A program made the position numbers and the translations under genes. Of a DNA stretch of 64,000 bases, positions 9,638 through 19,398 are shown in pieces; within the stretch, counting starts at the first letter, position 1; every line of letters begins with the position of its first letter. This DNA is from Pantanalinema sp. GBBB05 (GTDB taxonomy: Bacteria; Cyanobacteriota; Cyanobacteriia; Leptolyngbyales; Leptolyngbyaceae): the NCBI GenBank assembly GCA_016743235.1, contig VRZD01000010.1, positions 1 through 64,000 of the forward strand, in the 5' to 3' direction. Under the pieces are notes generated by a model that worked only from the letters and a program-made list of their open reading frames with translations, did not search any database and was not told the origin of the DNA.

Positions 9638-11212
9638 GTGATTGAGGTAGAAGTCCATCAGCAACTCCGAGCCTTCTTACGGCAGCAGGGCGAATCCTAC
9701 TGGCCCCATCATTTAACAATGGCGCGGCTAGTGGCTCGGGCTTTGCGGTTAGGGCGCAGTGCTTTGCTACAAACCGGAGCGTTTTCTGGCTATCATGAAC
9801 GCTACCGTCTGAGTTATCTGGTGCCTGTGTTGATGTGGCAGGAAGCCGTGATTCTGGTAGCACCAGAGTCAGTCCATCAACGCTTACTCATGGTCGAAAT
9901 CCCCCAATTGCAGCAATGGATCCGACTCTCTAAGCCAATTCAAACGGGCGATCGCTTTCCCCATGCTAACTTTCAAGGGCTGCTATTAACTACCCCGCAA
10001 GCCTGGTTAAGCGATCGCTTGCTCAATCAAGGACGATTCCCCGACGGCATTCCCACGATTTTAGATGGGGCAGATGACTTGGAAGCTTGGGTACAAACTC
10101 AGATGACAGTTCATATCCAACCAAGCGACTGGGACACATTGATGTTGGCTTGCCCAGCTCACGCTGAGTTGATTCGAGATGTGCGGGTACAACTGACAAA
10201 AACGCTGTTCCAACATCCTCCAAATCCTTATAAATGCTACATGATCGATGAGTCGGAGCAGACAGCCTTAACGACCTTATTTCAAGTGATCGCAGTTGCC
10301 TCATCAACTTCAGAAGCACCTGTAACAGCGATTCCTGACACAATAGGCTTACCCACCGCTTGGCACCAGTTTGGTCAATCGCTCTTCGCGGAAGGTCAAT
10401 TACTATGGGCTGAAGTGAGTCGTCAGCAGGGGCAGTTTTCTTTACATTGCAGCCCAGCGGATATCGCTAAGGATCTCAGTCCGATCTGGTCGCGTCAGCC
10501 AGTTGTGTTGATTGGTGGAGCACTGGACTTAGACACTGATGCCTATGCTTACCGGCAACGGTTGGGTCTAGAAATCGATCTAACGAGTTTGAAATTTTCT
10601 CCCGATCGACAAGAAGAATTAATTCATCTTTACTTGCCCGATCGCCTACCCATGCCAAATACGCCTCAGTTTCAGACCGCCTTAATTCAGGAAATGCATA
10701 CGTTACTACGGGTAAGTTCTGGGACGCCCGGATTAATTGTGTTACTGGTAGGGGATACACCGCTGAAGGCACAGGTCGGTTCGGTTTTAGCCTCCGAATT
10801 TGGTTCCAGGGTGCAAGTTGAGCGCACGTGTTTAGATGAAAATGGCGTGTTAGTGACAGGGTGGGAATTTTGGCGGCAGCATCAGCGAGTATTGCCAGCC
10901 CCTCATTTACTAGCAATCGCCACTTTACCCATTCCGTCGCTAGAGAATCCGCTTGTGGCAGGACGAGTGGCTTACTACAAACGGCTGCGCCAGGATTGGT
11001 TTCGTCTTTATTTACTCCCAATGGCGATTAGTGAGTTACAACGCGCGATCGCTCCCGTGCGCGAACGACAGGGAGTTGTAGCCCTACTAGACAGTCGGGT
11101 AGCCCATCGCAGTTATGGGCAACAGATTTTGTCAGCCCTGCATCCTTTAGCCCGGATTAATTATCTGGATGCCAGCTTATTTTCGCAGCCAGATTATTTC
11201 ATTATGGACTAG
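9638..11212 (+). CDS. DinG-like helicase homologue, cyanobacterial type
   Basis: A roughly 525-residue protein belonging, by recall of its sequence pattern, to a cyanobacteria-conserved family annotated as ATP-dependent DNA helicase (helicase C2/DinG-like): IEVEVHQQLRAFLRQQ, WPHHLTMARLVARALRLGRSALLQTG, GLLLTTPQAWLSDRLL, IPTILDGADDLEAW. The second half resembles a helicase C-terminal domain (LIVLLVGDTPLKAQVGSVLASEFG; LLAIATLPIPSLENPLV). No classic GKT Walker A is seen, so ATPase activity is doubtful. I chose the GTG at 9638, where family similarity begins; in-frame TTG 9530 (preceded by AGGTGAG) and ATG 9545 are alternatives that add up to 36 residues. Confidence 0.65.
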   Translation: MIEVEVHQQLRAFLRQQGESYWPHHLTMARLVARALRLGRSALLQTGAFSGYHERYRLSYLVPVLMWQEAVILVAPESVHQRLLMVEIPQLQQWIRLSKPIQTGDRFPHANFQGLLLTTPQAWLSDRLLNQGRFPDGIPTILDGADDLEAWVQTQMTVHIQPSDWDTLMLACPAHAELIRDVRVQLTKTLFQHPPNPYKCYMIDESEQTALTTLFQVIAVASSTSEAPVTAIPDTIGLPTAWHQFGQSLFAEGQLLWAEVSRQQGQFSLHCSPADIAKDLSPIWSRQPVVLIGGALDLDTDAYAYRQRLGLEIDLTSLKFSPDRQEELIHLYLPDRLPMPNTPQFQTALIQEMHTLLRVSSGTPGLIVLLVGDTPLKAQVGSVLASEFGSRVQVERTCLDENGVLVTGWEFWRQHQRVLPAPHLLAIATLPIPSLENPLVAGRVAYYKRLRQDWFRLYLLPMAISELQRAIAPVRERQGVVALLDSRVAHRSYGQQILSALHPLARINYLDASLFSQPDYFIMD

Positions 11213-11265
11213 AACTCTGCCGCAACGGTATGATCATGGCGTAGGTAACGATTGCAGCCTGAGCT

Positions 11266-11481
11266 ATGGGTGATTCAAAACGGCGAAAAGAAACTCTTGG
11301 TGAAAAATACGGTCAGGAAACCACAATTGTCCCTTGGCTACCTTTGACTAAAAGTCAGGCACAGCAGTTTGTGCAGTGGACTACACGGGGTGCCTGGATT
11401 GGCATTGGCTTGTTAGTAGCTTGGTGGGTGACTGTGCGATTGATTGGTCCTGGATTAGGCTGGTGGGAGCTGAGTAACTAG
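11266..11481 (+). CDS. DUF2839 small membrane protein
   Basis: A 71-residue protein of the cyanobacterial family DUF2839 (PF10999). The pattern is very characteristic: MGDSKRRKETLGEKYGQE, PWLPLTKSQAQQFVQWTTRGAWIGIG, and one transmembrane helix at residues 42-62 (AWIGIGLLVAWWVTVRLIGPGLG) ending in WWEL. The charged N-terminus precedes the helix. It follows the helicase-like gene by 53 bases and could be co-transcribed. Function is not established; the family is conserved in photosynthetic cyanobacteria. Confidence 0.85.
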   Translation: MGDSKRRKETLGEKYGQETTIVPWLPLTKSQAQQFVQWTTRGAWIGIGLLVAWWVTVRLIGPGLGWWELSN

Positions 11482-11969
11482 CCATCCGAACTTAGTGCTA
11501 CTTAGGATTGAAGATTAGATCAATTGTAGTTTTGTAGGGGCAAGCATTCGAATCTGTGCCTGTAAACTAATTGCAGCGATTTATCTGACTGAATGCTTCT
11601 CCCCTACTGACTAGACAAGAAGTAACGAATTAGCCGAGCAATATTATCTATCAGCCAAAAAATAAAAGGGCAGTACTGTAAGTTTGCCTATAGATTGTTT
11701 TTTCTAAAATTGTAAATTATTGCTTTTGCAGCAGTGTCGTAGCTGCCATCAAAGCTAGGGAAACTAAGCAGGGATTCGATTGCGTCTCTGTAATTTAGGT
11801 ATTTTCCTCGAAGTTCTGATGAAAACAATTTCAGACAATAGAAGCTACCGATATCATCGATCGCGTACAGTTTTGAACGGTTGGCGAACAAGTTAAGTTC
11901 GTGATTTGAAACCAACGATCGATGAATTTTCTGCTGATTTAGCTACTAATTAATAGTGATTGACGGATC
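11482..11969. other. intergenic region upstream of the giant kinase
   Basis: This 488-base AT-rich spacer contains a MITE-like hairpin (listed separately). A 75-codon minus-strand frame (11688-11915) has plausible residues but no ribosome site, no recognised family and a Tyr/Phe/Asn-rich composition expected of AT-rich noncoding DNA; I do not call it. The last 60 bases presumably hold the promoter of the kinase gene. Confidence 0.4.
11534..11607. repeat. MITE-like imperfect palindrome
   Basis: The arms GTAGGGGCAAGCATTC (11534-11549) and GAATGCTTCTCCCCTAC (11591-11607) pair except for a small bulge, enclosing about 41 bases. Short palindromic elements beginning with GTAGGGG-AAGCATTCG are, to my knowledge, dispersed in many cyanobacterial intergenic regions. 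It carries no gene and is likely a small non-autonomous element or a repeat of that type. Confidence 0.55.
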
Positions 11970-14900
11970 ATGATGAATTTCTCTAATTTTGAAATCGTTG
12001 ACCAAATTTATGAGAATGTCAACACTATTGTTTATCGAGGTCAGGATCAGCGGCTAAAGCAACCTGTCATAATCAAAGTTTTAAAGTCCAATAACTATAC
12101 AAAGAGAGATATTTCTAGATTACGGCATGAATACGAAATCTCTAAAGATCTAAATATCCAAGGAGTTGTTAAACCTTATGCTTTAGAAAATTCTCATCTC
12201 GGTGAAGCACTAATATTAGAAGACTTTGGTGGGGAATCGCTCAGAGCATTTCTAAAAATTAAAAATTTGGATATTAAGACTTTTTTAGTGATCGCCCTTC
12301 AGTTGGTGGAAGCATTAGGGGAACTCCATCAGAAGGACATTATCCACAAAGATATAAAGCCACAAAATATCATTATCAACGCTGAAACAGGGCAAGTTAA
12401 AATCACTGATTTTTCCATTGCCTCACAACTATCTAAGGAAAATCAGACTGTTAGTAATCCGAATTTGTTAGAAGGAACACTTGCTTATATGTCGCCCGAA
12501 CAAACAGGGCGGATGAATCGATCAATTGACTACCGGACTGATTTTTATTCCTTAGGGGTCACGTTCTATGAAATGTTGACTGGACAACTACCGTTCACAG
12601 CAGTTGATCCAATGGAATTAGTTCACTGTCACATTGCCAAAATTCCTACTTCGCCTTGTGCCATTAAGGCAGAAATTCCAGAGGTGATTTCCGCGATCGT
12701 CTTGAAGTTGTTAGCTAAAACTTCGGAAGAACGCTATCAGAGTGCTTATGGAATCAAGGCTGATCTAGAGTATTGTCTCAATCAGCTACAGAATAATGGT
12801 TGTATCGCCAAGTTTACGATTGGGCAAAAAGACATTTCGGCTAAGTTTCAAATTCCCCAAACACTCTACGGTCGGGAACGGGAAATTGCCATGCTGATGC
12901 AAGCCTGCGATCGGATCAGCATAGGGCAAACAGAAATGATGCTAGTCGCTGGATATTCTGGAATTGGTAAGTCTGCCTTAGTTAATGAAATTCATAAATC
13001 TGTAGTGCGGCAGAGAGGGTATTTCATTACTGGAAAATTTGATCAATTTAAGCGGAATATTCCCTACGCTTCGCTAATCCAAGCCTTTCAGGAATTAGTT
13101 CGACAACTCCTGACTGAAAGTGAAGCCCAAATTGCGGTTTGGCGAGAAAAGCTCAGTCAGGCTTTAGCGCCTAATGGTCAGGTAATTATTGAGGTTATTC
13201 CTGAAGTTGAACTGATCATTGGTCAGCAGGAGGCAGTCCCTCAGTTAGGCTCATCGGAATGCCAGAATCGGTTTAATTTAGTATTCCAACAATTTCTCAA
13301 AGTTTTTGCTCAGGCTGAACACCCTTTAGTGCTATTTTTGGATGACTTACAGTGGGCAGATTCAGCTTCATTAAAATTACTACAATTGCTGATGACCACA
13401 TCAGAGCAGCAGTGTTTACTGCTAATTGGGGCTTATCGTGATAATGAGGTAAGCCCAACCCATCCGTTAATCTTAACATTAGAGGAAATTCAAAATACTG
13501 GAGCATTAGTCAATACTATTACCCTGTCTCCTTTAGCCAAAGATCACATTAACCAGTTAGTGGCAGATACCCTACATTGCGATCTCAGAAAATCTCAAGA
13601 GCTAGCCGAATTGCTGCTGATTAAAACAGGGGGTAATCCCTTCTTTTTAACTCAGATGTTATTGGCTCTACATCAGGAGCAATTATTATCTTTTGATGCC
13701 AATACGGGTAGTTGGGGTTGGACACTGGCTCAGATCCAGAGTGTTGGGATTACTGATAATGTTGTGGAGTTAATGGTTAGCAAACTCCAAAAATTATCTG
13801 AATCGACCCAAACGGTATTGAAGCTTGCTACCTGTATTGGCAGTACATTTAGTCTAAATTTGTTAGCGATCGTGAATGAGAAGCCATTATCCACGACGGC
13901 TACAGAATTATGGGAAGCTTTGCAAGCTGGATTAGTATTACCTCTAGATCAAACGTATAAATTAGCGTTGGTTGAGGAACTAGAGACTTCAATTCATACA
14001 TCAGATCATGAAGTAGTCATTAGCTATCGTTTTCTCCACGATCGCGTCCAACAAGCCGCTTATTTTCTAATTCCTGAAGCAGAGAAACGGGAAACTCATC
14101 TTAAGGTGGGTCAACTTTTGCTGCAATATACTCAACCAGCAGAACGGGAAGAGAAAATTTTTGATATCGTGAACCAACTTAATATTGGTTCGGAGCTAAT
14201 TCATTGTCAGTTGAAAAAGAATGAACTAGCAGAGCTAAATCTCCTAGCAGCCCGTAAAGCTAAAGCAGCAACTGCCTATGAGCCGGCCCTGAAATATATC
14301 ACAGCTGGTTTAGAGTTGCTTGACGATGATAGTTGGACAACCCACTATGAATTGACCTCAGCTCTGTTTATTGAAGCGGTAGAAATAGAATATCTCAATA
14401 CGCATTTTGAGCAAGCTGAACAATTAGCCGAAGTTATTTTAGCTAATGCTCAAGATTTACTTCAGAAAACCAAGGTTTATCAAACAAAAATCTACTTCCA
14501 CATTGCTCAAAACCAAATGTTGGAAGCGATCGATACATCATTGCAAGTGTTAGACCTGTTGGGCGAACCGTTGATCCAGGAAGCACCTCAACAAGTAGAT
14601 ATTGAGGAGTTGATTTACCTGCCAGAAATGACGGATCCCTACAAATTAGCGGCAATGGAGATTTTAATTACCTTACTCACTCCTTGCCTAAACGCTAAGC
14701 CTGCGCTCATCCCGGCTATGGCGTTTACCTTAGCTAACCTATCTATGCAGTATGGTAATTCTGCCTTTGCAGCCATGGGCTATGCTCTATACGGCTTAAT
14801 TTTATGTGGAGGATTGAACCGGATTGAAGAAGGATACCGCTTTGGTCAACTTGCTCTGAAATTACAAGAAAAATTTCATGCGAAGGAATTAGAAGCCAAG

Positions 14901-17450
14901 GTAATCAATATTTTCAATGTATTTGTTAGACATTGGAAAGAGCCAGCTAATAGTACGATCGAACCTTTATTAGCTGGAGTTCAAGCTGGATTAGAAACAG
15001 GTGATGTTGAATATGCTTGCTATAATTCAACCTCCTACTGCAATTATTTGTTTTTTGTTGGCGAACCATTAGATGAGGCAAGAGACAAGCAAGCAAAATA
15101 TATTGAGCTGCTGTTGGGATTGAAGCAGGAGTATCAGATTTATTTTGCTCAAATCATCCGACAACTAGTACTCAACTTATTAGATCAAGTCGAAGATAAA
15201 TATTACTTGGTTGGAGAAAGTTTTAATGAACTGGAGATGGTTCCAGCCTTCATTGAAACACAGATGGGAACACTCCTATTTCTAACTTATCTAGCCAAAA
15301 CGATTCTTCTATATATCCTGAAAGATTACACACAAGCGGCGACTTATGCTCGCCAGGCAGAACCTTATCATGGCAATATGGTTGGGTTTATGCAGTTTGT
15401 TGAGTACAACTTCTATTATTCCCTAGCTCTGTTAGCAACCTATGAGTCGGCTGATTCCGAGCAAAAGGCACAGGATTTAGAGAAAATAACTTGTAACCAG
15501 ACTCACCTCAAAGGTTGGGCAAACCATGCTCCAGCCAACTATCAGCATAAGTATGACTTAGTAGAAGCAGAGAAGGCTAGAGTCTTAGGTCAAGATTTAG
15601 AGGCAATGGCTGCTTACGATCGTGCCATTCAAGCCGCGAAGGAACAGAGATATATCCACGAAGAAGCGATCGCGAATGAGTTAGCCGCTGAGTTCTACTT
15701 TTCTCGGCATAAAGATCGGATTGCTCAGCTTTATTTAAGTGAAGCATATCGTTGTTATCAGCGGTGGGGAGCGATCGCCAAAGTACAAGACTTAGAAGGG
15801 AAATACCCGTCTTTGTCAGTGCGTTCTAATGTTGACTCCAGTACGCTTGGATTAAGTAATACTAAAACGGCTTCTACTTGTATTAGTGGTAGCATTGGCG
15901 CCTTAGATTTAGTCACCATTGTCAAAGCTTCTCAAGCAATAGCGGGTGAAATCGTACTCAGTAAGCTATTAGATAAACTGCTGAAAATCGTGATGGAAAA
16001 TGCAGGAGCACAAACCAGCCATCTCATTTTGGAGCGGGAAGGGCAATTAGTTTTAGAGGCAAGCGGTAATATTGACCAAAATGAAATCAGCTTAGGACAG
16101 CCAGTTCCTATTCATGCAAGTCAGCAGTTACCCATTTCGGTGATTAACTATGCTGTGAGAACTCAGGAAACAACGGTCTTAAATAATGCGACTCAAGAAG
16201 GCAGATTCACTCAAGATCCTTACATCATCAAAACTCAGACAAAATCAATTTTATGTATACCAATTATTAATAAAGGCAAGTTAATTGGCTTGCTGTACTT
16301 AGAAAATAATTTAACGGCTGGCGCGTTTACGCCCGATCGCCAAGAGGTATTACAGCTCCTCTCCTCTCAGGCAGCAATCTCATTAGAAAATGCTCTACTG
16401 TATAGCAGCCTGGAAGCAGTAACTGAAGATCTAAAACAGGCAAATGGGCAGTTAGAAAACTATAGCCGGACTTTGGAACAAAAAGTTGAGGAGCGCACTT
16501 TAGAATTACAAGCCAAAAATCATCAACTAGAATTCACCTTACAGGAATTGCAACAAACCCAAACGCAATTAATTCAGACAGAAAAAATGTCGAGTTTGGG
16601 ACAACTTGTCGCTGGGGTTGCTCATGAAATTAATAACCCAGTAAATTTTATTCATGGCAATTTAGTTCACGCCAGCGATTACACAACGGATCTGTTGAAA
16701 ATTCTTCAGCTATATCAGCAGCAATCTCCTAGTCCTTCTCCAGAGATCCAGGCATTAGCGGAGGACGTTGATCTAGAATTTCTGTTAGAAGACTTACCAA
16801 AACTATTAAACTCCATGCAAGTAGGCGCCGATCGAATTCGGCAAATTGTCTTATCACTCCGAAATTTTTCGCGGTTGGATGAGGCAGAAATGAAACCGGT
16901 CAACATTCATGAGGGCATTGAAAGCACCTTATTAATCTTGCAACATCGGCTTCAGAAGAAAAGCGACTGTAATATCGAAATTGTCAAAGAATATGGTGAA
17001 TTACCATTAGTCGAATGTTATGCTGGACAACTCAATCAGGTGTTCATGAATATTCTGAGTAATGCGATCGATGCATTAGAAGAATACGATCGAGAAAAAA
17101 GAATAAGTCTGTCACTAGCCTCAGTAGAGGTTGCTCAACGAGCTAATTTAATTCAAATTCGCACAGAAACAATTGATAGTAACTGGATTAGAATTCGGAT
17201 TGCCGATAATGGCGCTGGAATTCCGGAGACTGCTCTGAAGAAACTCTTCGATCCGTTCTTTACGACGAAACCTGTCGGTTCTGGTACAGGTTTGGGATTA
17301 TCCATTAGTTACCAGATTGTGGTTGAGAAGCATGGGGGACACTTGGAATGTCTGTCTCAATTGGGGCAAGGGGCAGAGTTCATAATTGAGATCCCAGTGC
17401 GTCCCTTAGATCAACGTTCTATCAATCACTCTGTAGTGACGACGGCTTAG
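11970..17450 (+). CDS. Ser/Thr kinase - AAA ATPase - GAF - histidine kinase hybrid
   Basis: A 1826-residue cytoplasmic signalling protein. Residues 1-270 form a PknB-type kinase domain; the catalytic loop reads HKDIKPQNI (about 124-132), and the metal-binding loop reads DFS, not DFG. Residues 300-620 form an AAA domain of the MalT/PknK type with Walker A in [12 protein letters not shown] (about 327) and Walker [13 protein letters not shown] long alpha-helical repeat region (700-1290) follows, then a GAF domain (about 1330-1480), a coiled coil, and a histidine kinase core with phospho-acceptor [14 protein letters not shown] (about 1552) and ATP lid [10 protein letters not shown]...[14 protein letters not shown]. 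No receiver domain. This matches the HstK-type dual kinases known in filamentous cyanobacteria. The signal is unknown. Tandem ATG codons start it. Confidence 0.9.
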   Translation: MMNFSNFEIVDQIYENVNTIVYRGQDQRLKQPVIIKVLKSNNYTKRDISRLRHEYEISKDLNIQGVVKPYALENSHLGEALILEDFGGESLRAFLKIKNLDIKTFLVIALQLVEALGELHQKDIIHKDIKPQNIIINAETGQVKITDFSIASQLSKENQTVSNPNLLEGTLAYMSPEQTGRMNRSIDYRTDFYSLGVTFYEMLTGQLPFTAVDPMELVHCHIAKIPTSPCAIKAEIPEVISAIVLKLLAKTSEERYQSAYGIKADLEYCLNQLQNNGCIAKFTIGQKDISAKFQIPQTLYGREREIAMLMQACDRISIGQTEMMLVAGYSGIGKSALVNEIHKSVVRQRGYFITGKFDQFKRNIPYASLIQAFQELVRQLLTESEAQIAVWREKLSQALAPNGQVIIEVIPEVELIIGQQEAVPQLGSSECQNRFNLVFQQFLKVFAQAEHPLVLFLDDLQWADSASLKLLQLLMTTSEQQCLLLIGAYRDNEVSPTHPLILTLEEIQNTGALVNTITLSPLAKDHINQLVADTLHCDLRKSQELAELLLIKTGGNPFFLTQMLLALHQEQLLSFDANTGSWGWTLAQIQSVGITDNVVELMVSKLQKLSESTQTVLKLATCIGSTFSLNLLAIVNEKPLSTTATELWEALQAGLVLPLDQTYKLALVEELETSIHTSDHEVVISYRFLHDRVQQAAYFLIPEAEKRETHLKVGQLLLQYTQPAEREEKIFDIVNQLNIGSELIHCQLKKNELAELNLLAARKAKAATAYEPALKYITAGLELLDDDSWTTHYELTSALFIEAVEIEYLNTHFEQAEQLAEVILANAQDLLQKTKVYQTKIYFHIAQNQMLEAIDTSLQVLDLLGEPLIQEAPQQVDIEELIYLPEMTDPYKLAAMEILITLLTPCLNAKPALIPAMAFTLANLSMQYGNSAFAAMGYALYGLILCGGLNRIEEGYRFGQLALKLQEKFHAKELEAKVINIFNVFVRHWKEPANSTIEPLLAGVQAGLETGDVEYACYNSTSYCNYLFFVGEPLDEARDKQAKYIELLLGLKQEYQIYFAQIIRQLVLNLLDQVEDKYYLVGESFNELEMVPAFIETQMGTLLFLTYLAKTILLYILKDYTQAATYARQAEPYHGNMVGFMQFVEYNFYYSLALLATYESADSEQKAQDLEKITCNQTHLKGWANHAPANYQHKYDLVEAEKARVLGQDLEAMAAYDRAIQAAKEQRYIHEEAIANELAAEFYFSRHKDRIAQLYLSEAYRCYQRWGAIAKVQDLEGKYPSLSVRSNVDSSTLGLSNTKTASTCISGSIGALDLVTIVKASQAIAGEIVLSKLLDKLLKIVMENAGAQTSHLILEREGQLVLEASGNIDQNEISLGQPVPIHASQQLPISVINYAVRTQETTVLNNATQEGRFTQDPYIIKTQTKSILCIPIINKGKLIGLLYLENNLTAGAFTPDRQEVLQLLSSQAAISLENALLYSSLEAVTEDLKQANGQLENYSRTLEQKVEERTLELQAKNHQLEFTLQELQQTQTQLIQTEKMSSLGQLVAGVAHEINNPVNFIHGNLVHASDYTTDLLKILQLYQQQSPSPSPEIQALAEDVDLEFLLEDLPKLLNSMQVGADRIRQIVLSLRNFSRLDEAEMKPVNIHEGIESTLLILQHRLQKKSDCNIEIVKEYGELPLVECYAGQLNQVFMNILSNAIDALEEYDREKRISLSLASVEVAQRANLIQIRTETIDSNWIRIRIADNGAGIPETALKKLFDPFFTTKPVGSGTGLGLSISYQIVVEKHGGHLECLSQLGQGAEFIIEIPVRPLDQRSINHSVVTTA

Positions 17451-17466
17451 TTCATTCATTGGAAAT

Positions 17467-18249
17467 TTAACGAAATAGTTGAGGGTAGATTTGCCGCCAT
17501 GCCAGGATAGCAAGAATGCTGGTCATGAAAAACATCCAGATTAGCTGGAGCCACCAAAACGGTTGTAAACCGATCGACCACCGCAGTAAATCGGTTAAAG
17601 CAGATAATGGCAAAATATCTGCGATCGTTTTAATAGAAGCGGGTAGGGCATCTCTAGGAAAATAAGTGCCGCAGAAAGTCATCATCGGAATAATCAACAA
17701 AAACATGGGAATGTTGACCTGATCTAAGGTTTTCACACTCCCGGCGGTCAGTAGCCCGATCGCAGCAAATAGCAGACTCCCTAAACAGATGAGCGGTAAT
17801 GATAACAGTAAGTGCCACCCCGAATATAAGCCCCAAAGTACAGCAACAACACCGGTCATCAGTCCAACTAGGGTCCCCCGTGTTGCTGCCCATAACCAAT
17901 CCCCTAAAAATACTTCAGTGAAGCTTAAGGGGGCGGTGAGCATTGCCTGCCAAATCTTTTCAAACCGTAATCGGATAAACGTTCCATAGGAGGCTTCAAA
18001 GAAGGAGGGATAAAGGGCACCAACCGCAATCATCCCAGGAGCCAAAAACTTTAAATAACTGACTGACTGTCCAGCATAAGTAACATCACCAATCAGGGGG
18101 GTCAGTCCTACCCCAAAGGCGATCAGATAAACAATCGGTTCTAAAATAGGCGGCAAAAAGTTAACAATCCAGGTATTTTGAAACACTTTAAAGTGCCGTC
18201 GCCAGACTGCATACACTCCCCAAAACGTCACGGTTGAGCGCAGTTTCAT
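17467..18249 (-). CDS. ABC-2 type transporter permease
   Basis: A 260-residue inner-membrane protein with six predicted helices, of the NodJ/DrrB ABC-2 permease type: WIVNFLPPILEPIVYLIAFGVGLTPLIG near the N-terminus, FLAPGMIAVGALYPSFFEASYG, and the late MFLLIIPMMTFCGTYFPRDALPASIKTIADILPLSALTDLLRWSIG. With the ATPase encoded just upstream on the same strand (start/stop overlap of 4 bases) it should form a two-gene exporter for a lipid, glycan or small hydrophobic product. Its position next to, and divergent from, the NRPS genes makes export of, or self-protection from, the peptide a reasonable inference, though NodIJ-like pairs also occur outside such clusters. Confidence 0.87.
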   Translation of the reverse strand: MKLRSTVTFWGVYAVWRRHFKVFQNTWIVNFLPPILEPIVYLIAFGVGLTPLIGDVTYAGQSVSYLKFLAPGMIAVGALYPSFFEASYGTFIRLRFEKIWQAMLTAPLSFTEVFLGDWLWAATRGTLVGLMTGVVAVLWGLYSGWHLLLSLPLICLGSLLFAAIGLLTAGSVKTLDQVNIPMFLLIIPMMTFCGTYFPRDALPASIKTIADILPLSALTDLLRWSIGLQPFWWLQLIWMFFMTSILAILAWRQIYPQLFR

Positions 18250-19226
18250 TGCAAAGACCTACCTGTTAAACGGAGGAAAACATCTTCTAAGTTGGCACGT
18301 CGTCGCGTCAGGCTAGGGGGCTGAGTCTCAACCAGTTTTTGCCAGAGCTGTTCTGGGTTGGTGAGGGGTAATGTCAGCAAGTAGCCACTGCTAAACGGGC
18401 GACACCATACCTCGAAAACTTTAGCTAATTGCTGGAGCCAGGATTCGGACACCCCGACAATTTCGACGACTTCTCGACCCACGATTCGTTCAATCAATTC
18501 ACTGGGAGTACCTTGATCAATAACTTGACCTTGCTGAAGTAGCAATAAGCGATCGCACAAGCGCTGAACTTCATCCATATAGTGAGTCGTTAGCAGGACA
18601 CCACAACCGTCTTGCTTTAACTGACTGACTAACTTCCAAAACTCTTGGCGGGCATCTGGATCGAGACCTGTTGTGGGTTCGTCCAGAAATACGATCCGAG
18701 GACGATTCAGCAAGGCTCTTGCTAATACAGTTCGTCGCTTCAGACCACCAGATAATTCATCTGGCACATACTTACTATGTTCCTCCAATCCCACCTGAGC
18801 AATCAGCTCCCCGACCCGCAGCCGCGCCAATTTACCGGTAAGGTGATAATAGTTGGCAAAGAACAGTAAGTTTTCAAATACAGTCAGTTCGGGATCGAGA
18901 TTATCCTCCTGCGTGACAATCCCCATATATCGCCGGGCTTGCCGACTTTGAGTCCGAATATTCCAGCGGTCTAGTTGCACAAACCCTTGTGAAGGAACAA
19001 CAGCTCCATACAACATACCGATCGTTGTGGTTTTACCGGCTCCATTGGGTCCCAACAATCCTAGGATTTCGCCAGATTGGAGGGTAAAGGAGACATTCTG
19101 AACCACCGAGCGATCGCCATAAGATTTCCAGAGATCGTGGGCAACGAGTGACATGGATGGAGACGGCATAGCATTAGCCGCTGAGCCACTCTGCGATCGA
19201 CGGGTATATGACAGGAATTGACGCAT
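18246..19226 (-). CDS. ABC transporter ATP-binding protein (NodI/DrrA type)
   Basis: A 326-residue ATPase partner of the permease that follows it. Walker A is GPNGAGKTTT, the signature LSGGLKRRT, Walker B RIVFLDEPTTGLDP, and the switch His is in LLTTHYMDE. The C-terminal 80 residues match the extension of the daunorubicin-resistance/NodI subfamily. The first about 25 residues (MRQFLSYTRRSQSGSAANAM) precede the conserved domain; an internal ATG at about residue 20 or 25 may be the real start. It is divergent from the first NRPS gene, with about 170 bases between them that must hold both promoters. Confidence 0.88.
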   Translation of the reverse strand: MRQFLSYTRRSQSGSAANAMPSPSMSLVAHDLWKSYGDRSVVQNVSFTLQSGEILGLLGPNGAGKTTTIGMLYGAVVPSQGFVQLDRWNIRTQSRQARRYMGIVTQEDNLDPELTVFENLLFFANYYHLTGKLARLRVGELIAQVGLEEHSKYVPDELSGGLKRRTVLARALLNRPRIVFLDEPTTGLDPDARQEFWKLVSQLKQDGCGVLLTTHYMDEVQRLCDRLLLLQQGQVIDQGTPSELIERIVGREVVEIVGVSESWLQQLAKVFEVWCRPFSSGYLLTLPLTNPEQLWQKLVETQPPSLTRRRANLEDVFLRLTGRSLQ

Positions 19227-19398
19227 AACTAGATGCTGGTGGGATTAATGTCTAGAATGCCCATTCAAGATCAGAAATAGAGATTAGCTTAAGTCTGATT
19301 GAACGAATTTTTAATTCTATTCAATTTGCATCTGTAGTTAATCCTTCAGGGCACACTACATGTACCAGTAGTTATTCTTTTTCCTTCCATAAAAGTAT

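Noticed and set aside
11688..11915. 75-residue minus-strand reading frame
   Set aside because: No recognised family, no ribosome site, AT-rich spacer composition.
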